From Bacillota bacterium (GTDB taxonomy: Bacteria; Bacillota; Clostridia; Acetivibrionales; DSM-1351): DNA of 64,000 nucleotides. The stretch spans positions 1 to 64,000 of the forward strand of contig JAEXFI010000047.1 of NCBI GenBank assembly GCA_023400235.1, written 5' to 3'. The position numbers were made by a program, and so were the translations under genes. This document shows positions 59,314 to 64,000 of the stretch, piece after piece; positions within the stretch are counted from its first letter, which is position 1, and each line of letters begins with the position of its first letter. Below the pieces are notes generated by a model, which was not told the DNA's origin, ran no database searches, and was given only the letters and a program-made list of their open reading frames with translations.

Positions 59314-60207
59314 TCAAACCAATTTACTTCTTTTCAAAATATCCTTCAACACAGCAGCTTCATTTTCTTTTACCTCTGGCAGCGGAAATGAGCAATATTC
59401 CTTCAGGGGTATTCCTTTTATAAGCATTGCCTTCTTGATATACGGGACAAAAGGCTTGCCTACCTGATATATATCCATAAGCCGGTCAATCTTCCTCTGA
59501 ATATCCCCTACCAGGTGAAGGTTACTATCCTTAAAAGCTCTAACCCAGTCACTGCACAGCCCAGGTACAAGATTTGACAGCCCTCCAATGCAGCCATCCC
59601 CGCCAGATATGACATTACGGGCGAAATTGTCATCAAACCCTGAATAAATCTTGAATTCAGGATACTCAGGTTTTATTAATTTTATCAACTCTCTGGTGTG
59701 ATCCATACCTGCAATAGTATCCTTATAACCCACAATATTTTTATGCTTGCGCAAAAGCTTTAAGGTTACTTCCGGTGAAAGATCGTACCCGGTCCTGTCA
59801 GGAAAATTATAAAGATACAAGTCGCAGGAGCAGCTTCCTGCCACCATACTATAATATTCAAAAATGCTTTCGTCATTCAGGCTGAAGTAATAGGGTGAAA
59901 TCAGCACAACCCCATCTGCACCTTGCTCATGGGCATAATTTGAAAGCTCCAGGGTTTCGTTTACGTCCATGCTTGCAGTACCCACCAGCAGCCTCGTTCT
60001 CCCATTTATAAGCTTTACGGCTAAACGAATGAGCTCTTTTTTTGCTTCCATGGAAATTGCGAAGAACTCTCCAATGCTTCCCAAAATCAAGATACCGTCT
60101 ACTCCCCCTTGAATGAGGTGTTCATATAGGTGCTCAAGTGCTTCGGCATCCAACTTTCTATTTTTGTCAAATGCAGTTACTGCCGGTGTAATATAATTAC
60201 ATGTCAT
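59314..60207 (-). CDS. DapA-family aldolase, probably for a 2-keto-3-deoxy sugar acid
   Basis: 297 residues, TIM barrel. Schiff-base Lys in NIVGYKDTIAGMDHT and the catalytic Tyr in LYLYNFPDRTGYDLS are present; the substrate loop reads ILGSIGEFFAI where true DapA has GTTGE. Thus it is unlikely to be lysine-pathway DapA. Following a sugar-acid dehydratase, it probably splits or dehydrates the 2-keto-3-deoxy product. Ribosome site AAAGGAG; last gene of the gntR operon. Confidence 0.83.
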   Translation of the reverse strand: MTCNYITPAVTAFDKNRKLDAEALEHLYEHLIQGGVDGILILGSIGEFFAISMEAKKELIRLAVKLINGRTRLLVGTASMDVNETLELSNYAHEQGADGVVLISPYYFSLNDESIFEYYSMVAGSCSCDLYLYNFPDRTGYDLSPEVTLKLLRKHKNIVGYKDTIAGMDHTRELIKLIKPEYPEFKIYSGFDDNFARNVISGGDGCIGGLSNLVPGLCSDWVRAFKDSNLHLVGDIQRKIDRLMDIYQVGKPFVPYIKKAMLIKGIPLKEYCSFPLPEVKENEAAVLKDILKRSKLV

Positions 60208-60243
60208 GGTAATAGCTCCTTTAATTTTGTTAGTATAATTTTA

Positions 60244-61971
60244 TTAGTAGCCCGCACCTTCCATAGCGGAAAGGGCAGCACTGGTATATCGTTTTAATAA
60301 GCCCTTTCTGAAAATTTCAGGCTGAGTCTCTTTTTTACTTTTCCTCTCGGCAAAAATTCTCTGTACTTCCTCAAAAGCGGCTTCTTTCCGGTTGATGCCC
60401 ACCACATTCAGACTCCGCTGCTCTATATCATATTCAATGATATCTCCCGTTTCTATAAGACTTAAGGGGCCTCCTGCCGCCGCCTCCGGCGAAACATGCC
60501 CGATTGCCGCTCCCCGTGTGGCGCCTGAAAACCTTCCGTCAGTTACAAGTGACACTGTGCCATTCAACCTCTTATCACAGACAATGGCCTCTGTGGTCAT
60601 CAGCATTTCCGGCATTCCGCTGCCTCTGGGCCCCTCATAGCGGATTACAATAATCTCACCGGGGTTTATTTCATTATTAACAACTGCATTGTAGGCAGCC
60701 TCTTCACAATCATAGACTCTGGCGAGCCCTTTATGCCTGCGCATTTCCTTGGTACAAGCCGAATATTTTATTATTGACCCTTCAGGAGCAAGGTTTCCCT
60801 TTAAAACGGCAATTGATCCTTTTTCGCTGGCCATATTTATGGGTTTTATAACATCCTCCCTTTTTAATCCGTAGTTTGACAAATAGCCAATATTCCTGTC
60901 AAAAAAATTATCCCTCTGCATTTCTTCAAGGTTTTCTCCCAGAGTCTTTCCCGTCACAGTCATTACATCCAGGTCCAGATAATCCTTTAATGCCAACTGT
61001 ACCATTGGCACTCCGCCTGCGAACCAGAAGGCTTCCGTAAGCTGCTCACCTCCCGGATAGATATTCCCGATATGAGGAATCTTATGGTTTACTTCATCAA
61101 AAATATCCGGGGTTAGTTCAATATCAAGCTCCCTGGCTATGGAAGGCAGATGCAGTGTTGCATTGGTAGAGCCGCCAATTGCACTATGTACGACGATGGC
61201 ATTGACAAAGGCCGCTTTCGTCATAATTTTGCCTGGTGTTATACCCTTCGAAGCCAGTTCCACAACTTTTACACCTGCATTTCGGGCATACGCCTGGATA
61301 TCCCTCATCGTTGCAGGGACCAGTGCACTTCCCGGCAGAGCCATCCCCAAAGCCTCAGCCATACACTGCATAGTGCTTGCGGTGCCCAGAAAGGCACATG
61401 CTCCAACGGAAGGTGAGCCGGTCAATTTATAGTCTCGGATTTCCTGCTCACTGATTTCACCCTTTCTCTTTTGACGAAGAGAAATATCACCTGCAAGCAA
61501 GGAAGTTGTCATACCAGGACCGGGTCTCATACTTCCCCCTGGCAGAAAAACCGTTGGTATATCGAGTCTTGCAGCAGCTTTAAGATGAGCCGGAATAGAT
61601 TTGTCACAGGAGGAAGACAAAATCATTCCATCCCAGGGAACCATGCTTCCGTGTATTTCCACCATATCACATATGGCTTCCCTGGATGCCAGAACAAAAT
61701 TCATGCCCTTATGTCCCTGTGCACACCCATCACAAATATCTGTTGTGTGAAACCTTGCCGGACATCCACCCGCCTTATAGACTCCAATTCTCGCCTGCTC
61801 TGTCAGCTGAAGCAAATGAACGCTCCCCGGATGGCTGTCACCATATGCATCCTCTATTAAAATCTGAAGCTTGCCGATGTCCTCCTCGTCCCAGCCGGAG
61901 CCCAGCTGCAAAGAGTCTAATTGTGCCCAGTTCAAGCGCTCGGCTGCACTTTTTTGCTTGAAATCATCCAT
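60244..61971 (-). CDS. IlvD/Edd family sugar-acid dehydratase
   Basis: 575 residues, iron-sulfur dehydratase: RFHTTDICDGCAQGHKGM, SSSCDKSIPAHL and VGACAFLGTASTMQC supply cluster Cys residues; GGRFSGATRGAAIGHVSPEAAAGG-type C-terminal block is present. Branches of this family dehydrate xylonate, arabinonate or gluconate rather than dihydroxy-acids. The neighbouring aldolase and GntR regulator, and the absence of other isoleucine genes, favour a sugar acid. Which one is not certain. Confidence 0.87.
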   Translation of the reverse strand: MDDFKQKSAAERLNWAQLDSLQLGSGWDEEDIGKLQILIEDAYGDSHPGSVHLLQLTEQARIGVYKAGGCPARFHTTDICDGCAQGHKGMNFVLASREAICDMVEIHGSMVPWDGMILSSSCDKSIPAHLKAAARLDIPTVFLPGGSMRPGPGMTTSLLAGDISLRQKRKGEISEQEIRDYKLTGSPSVGACAFLGTASTMQCMAEALGMALPGSALVPATMRDIQAYARNAGVKVVELASKGITPGKIMTKAAFVNAIVVHSAIGGSTNATLHLPSIARELDIELTPDIFDEVNHKIPHIGNIYPGGEQLTEAFWFAGGVPMVQLALKDYLDLDVMTVTGKTLGENLEEMQRDNFFDRNIGYLSNYGLKREDVIKPINMASEKGSIAVLKGNLAPEGSIIKYSACTKEMRRHKGLARVYDCEEAAYNAVVNNEINPGEIIVIRYEGPRGSGMPEMLMTTEAIVCDKRLNGTVSLVTDGRFSGATRGAAIGHVSPEAAAGGPLSLIETGDIIEYDIEQRSLNVVGINRKEAAFEEVQRIFAERKSKKETQPEIFRKGLLKRYTSAALSAMEGAGY

Positions 61972-61988
61972 ATAAATACTCCTGTTAC

Positions 61989-62684
61989 CTATTTATTTAA
62001 GTTTGTTTGGAAAGAATTGTACAAGTCCTGCATATGTTCATCCATTATCCGCTTTGCCTCCCTGGAGTTCCTGCTTTTTACAGCTTCAAGCAACAATTGG
62101 TGATAATAGATACCCGCACTGTTTCCTCTTTTTGAGACAATTTGAGTGAACGCCCGGTTCAAAACATCATTAAATATATGAAAAGTTTGAATAATAAGAG
62201 AATTCTTAGTCATATTTGCAAGCAGCAAATGAAAATTCAAATCCATTTTTGAGAACATTTGCAGGTCATCCTTTACCTGTTCCATCAGCAGGTAAGCCTC
62301 CTCCAGCTTTGCTAACTCTTCCTCTGAAGCCTTCTGCGTTGCAAGCTCTGCGACATTTCCTTCAAGAACCTTCCGGTACTCCAAAAGCTCCATTAAAGGG
62401 TTTTCATTGAGATAAGCCATCGGAATAAGCGGATTCATGTTAATTCCCGGAACTGCTTCTTTTATAAAAGAGCCCTCACCCAGCCTGGTTTCTATCAAAC
62501 CTAACGCCATAAGCTTTTGCAGTGCCTGACGAACGGTTATGCGGCTTACTCCAAAGGATACGGCCAAATCATTTTCAGAGGGGATTTTCTCACCGCTCCT
62601 CCACTCATTGTTAAATATCTGCTCTTTAAGCTGTTCAAAGACTTGTTCCCCTATACTTTGATGCACTACCTTTTTTATTGGCAT
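61989..62684 (-). CDS. GntR regulator, FadR subfamily
   Basis: 231 residues. HTH: SIGEQVFEQLKEQIFNNEWRSGEKIPSENDLAVSFGVSRITVRQALQKLMALGLIETRLGEGSFI. C-terminal all-helical FCD ligand domain with metal-binding His positions (FHLLLANMTKN, DEHMQDLYN). First gene of the gntR-dehydratase-aldolase operon; very likely represses it until the sugar acid or its keto-deoxy product binds. Confidence 0.92.
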   Translation of the reverse strand: MPIKKVVHQSIGEQVFEQLKEQIFNNEWRSGEKIPSENDLAVSFGVSRITVRQALQKLMALGLIETRLGEGSFIKEAVPGINMNPLIPMAYLNENPLMELLEYRKVLEGNVAELATQKASEEELAKLEEAYLLMEQVKDDLQMFSKMDLNFHLLLANMTKNSLIIQTFHIFNDVLNRAFTQIVSKRGNSAGIYYHQLLLEAVKSRNSREAKRIMDEHMQDLYNSFQTNLNK

Positions 62685-62715
62685 ATCAGATAATACCTTT
62701 CAGTTTCATATGTAC

Positions 62716-62759
62716 CATACAAAAGCACGAGTTGTATGTTGTCTACCTGTATTACAGGT
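62716..62759. promoter_or_regulatory. Probable GntR operators
   Basis: ACCTGTATTACAGGT (62745-62759) is a perfect odd palindrome with a GT-N2-AC-like core. CATACAA and TTGTATG (62716-62738) form a second inverted pair. Both lie 30-75 bp before the GntR start. Confidence 0.6.
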
Positions 62760-62945
62760 TATACTGTTATAATACCTTCCACGGATTGCAATGTCAATAA
62801 TAAACCTCAAAGAAGCAGTGACCTTACCCTGATTTATAGGCACCCGGAATAGCGTCGAAATTGATTGGTGATAGTTTTTTATCTGCTATACTCATTCATT
62901 TAATGATATAATTAAATTAATTTTATGACGATGGAGTGAAATTAT

Positions 62946-63353
62946 ATGTGGAAAGAACTGATACTGAATTGTACATATGGCACTAATGTCAAATTTAATC
63001 CACCTGCAACAGAAAAAGATATATTAGAAGTTGAAGCTAAGCTTAATATAAGCTTGCCGAAACAAATAAAATCTCTTCTATCAGAATTTAACGGAGATAA
63101 TCAATTTATACTTTCAACCAAACAGATTATTGAAGATAATATAAATAACAGAGAAATCAAGGAGTATATGCCCTTAGATTGTCTTCTATTTATAGCAAGC
63201 AATGGATGTGGGGATTACTTTGGATATCCTGTAACAGGAGCTGGAATAAAGGATAGTGAAATATTCATGTGGGATCACGAGTACGATAATCGCGTTTTTA
63301 AATGTAATGGCTTAAAACAAGCAATTGAAAAATATTATAATGATGTGTTGTAA
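62946..63353 (+). CDS. SUKH (SMI1/KNR4) family protein
   Basis: 135 residues: PATEKDILEVEAKLNISLPKQIKSLLSEFNGDNQF and FIASNGCGDYFGYPVTG are the SUKH-1 blocks. Such proteins often serve as immunity partners of secreted polymorphic toxins, but also occur alone; no toxin gene is visible here. Its stop codon lies exactly at the break of the following HAD fragment. Confidence 0.85.
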   Translation: MWKELILNCTYGTNVKFNPPATEKDILEVEAKLNISLPKQIKSLLSEFNGDNQFILSTKQIIEDNINNREIKEYMPLDCLLFIASNGCGDYFGYPVTGAGIKDSEIFMWDHEYDNRVFKCNGLKQAIEKYYNDVL

Positions 63354-63621
63354 TGGTATCAAGGATTTTTTTGAAATTATTATTACTGCAGGTGATGTTG
63401 GTGTTGCAAAGCCTGATATAAAGATTTTTGAAATAGCTTCTGAGACAGCAAAGGAATGCCCTGAAAATTGCTGCTATATTGGTGATGATTATAAAACAGA
63501 TATACTGCCTTGCGGACAAATTGGCATTACAGGCATATGGTTAAACAGGGAAAAAGAAAAACATGATATTTCAAACATAAAAATGGTGTATGGTTTAGCT
63601 GATTTAGAAAAGTATTTGTAA
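63352..63621 (+). pseudogene. C-terminal fragment of a HAD-family hydrolase
   Basis: The frame reads NGIKDFFEIIITAGDVGVAKPDIKIFEIASETA...CCYIGDDYKTDILPCGQIGITGIWLNR, the second half of a YjjG-like HAD phosphatase with the conserved Lys and the GDD metal motif. The N-terminal nucleophile motif DxDxT is absent. The homology begins exactly where the SUKH gene ends, so the 5' half appears to have been lost or replaced. Confidence 0.8.
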
Positions 63622-63701
63622 TTTTCAAACGAATAGTTCCTATGTAAAAGCTCTTAACAGTTTTTGAATCAGACATAATAGAGTATAAAGGAAGTGGTTC
63701 T

Positions 63702-63986
63702 TTGACTACTAAAGCTGATATAATGACATTTATGCATTTTATTGATTTTTATTGGGATGGGTTAAATGGTGGAGGTACTTTTACTCTTGAAGAGCTTGTA
63801 GAATGGGTTAAAAAAAATGAGGACAGCAAATATTATGAAAAGCTGCTCAGGGAAAGTGCACTTTTATGGGATGTTCTGGCTAAGGAAGACTGGGAAATTA
63901 AGAACAGTATCCTTGATTTTGTATTTAAGAATAGAGGCAGAAACAGCATAAAAAGGATTATCGATTGCATTCTTAAAAATCCATAA
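63702..63986 (+). CDS. Orphan small protein
   Basis: 94 residues from TTG 63702, 6 nt after GGAAG. Acidic and aromatic-rich N-terminal half (FMHFIDFYWDGLNGGGTFTLEELVEWVKKNEDS), helical C-terminal half. Not recognised; no membrane or catalytic feature. Its size and place after a SUKH gene would suit another immunity-type or accessory protein, but that is only context. Confidence 0.55.
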   Translation: MTTKADIMTFMHFIDFYWDGLNGGGTFTLEELVEWVKKNEDSKYYEKLLRESALLWDVLAKEDWEIKNSILDFVFKNRGRNSIKRIIDCILKNP

Positions 63987-64000
63987 TAGGGGTTTTAAAT

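Noticed and set aside
59314..60207. Annotation as dapA of lysine synthesis
   Set aside because: The substrate loop differs from DapA and the operon partners are a sugar-acid dehydratase and a GntR regulator.
1..64000. Prophage, insertion sequence or tRNA genes
   Set aside because: No transposase, integrase, phage structural gene or tRNA-like cloverleaf was recognised in reading both strands; a tRNA scan would settle the last point.

Overview
The window looks like chromosome from a low-GC, spore-forming, plant-fibre-degrading clostridium of the Ruminiclostridium type. This is inferred from AGGAGG-type ribosome sites, collagen-like spore-surface-type proteins, cytosolic xylan enzymes, an Lsa/CplR-type ABC-F gene and many one-component regulators. 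I see no tRNA, rRNA, CRISPR array, transposase or phage gene.

Layout. 1-5.2 kb: two paralogous collagen-like proteins and a glycosyltransferase. 5.2-11.4 kb: aldo/keto reductase with divergent MerR, a eukaryotic-type hexokinase, an unknown protein, and an amt-glnK operon behind a possible attenuator. 11.4-20.6 kb: cell-wall amidase, two chemoreceptors, a lipoprotein, a sigma factor with a DUF4179 partner, and a BlaR1/BlaI pair. 20.7-25.5 kb: rhamnose operon rhaB-rhaA-rhaD with a divergent DeoR regulator. 25.5-34.2 kb: small alarmone synthetase, zinc-ribbon/TetR pair, cytosolic GH10 xylanase and CE4 deacetylase, GAPDH with divergent LysR, alpha/beta hydrolase, and a PadR/HAAS pair. 34.4-38.2 kb: redox genes, including an RnfD-RnfC fusion with a CoA-binding partner, a flavodoxin-ferredoxin protein and a glutathione peroxidase. 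38.4-40.2 kb: ABC-F ribosome-protection gene with a long leader carrying a two-codon upstream ORF. 40.3-43.6 kb: pantothenate operon panG-panB-panC-panD. 43.7-48.4 kb: FMN enzymes and small regulators (HxlR, MarR). 48.5-62.7 kb: a carbohydrate locus with an ABC importer, an AraC-type membrane sensor, GH120 beta-xylosidase, a beta-propeller hydrolase, an amidohydrolase, a sugar-acid dehydratase, a DapA-family aldolase and a GntR regulator. 62.9-64 kb: SUKH protein, a broken HAD gene and an orphan ORF.

The strongest unexplained signal is a repeated leader of about 105-115 bp. It has three hairpins, one of them supported by compensatory changes, and its last hairpin is followed at once by GGGAGAT, which serves as ribosome site. 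Four good copies and one decayed copy are present. Three copies sit 5-6 nt before the start codons of unrelated genes: hexokinase, a beta-propeller glycosidase and a monooxygenase-like protein. Other leads are the RnfD-RnfC fusion without other Rnf genes in view, the ABC-F leader, and a nested palindrome plus a Shine-Dalgarno-masking hairpin upstream of the pantothenate operon.

In function the window is mainly sugar scavenging (xylan fragments, rhamnose, sugar acids), nitrogen uptake, cofactor synthesis and stress or redox regulation. Most transcription units carry their own local regulator.
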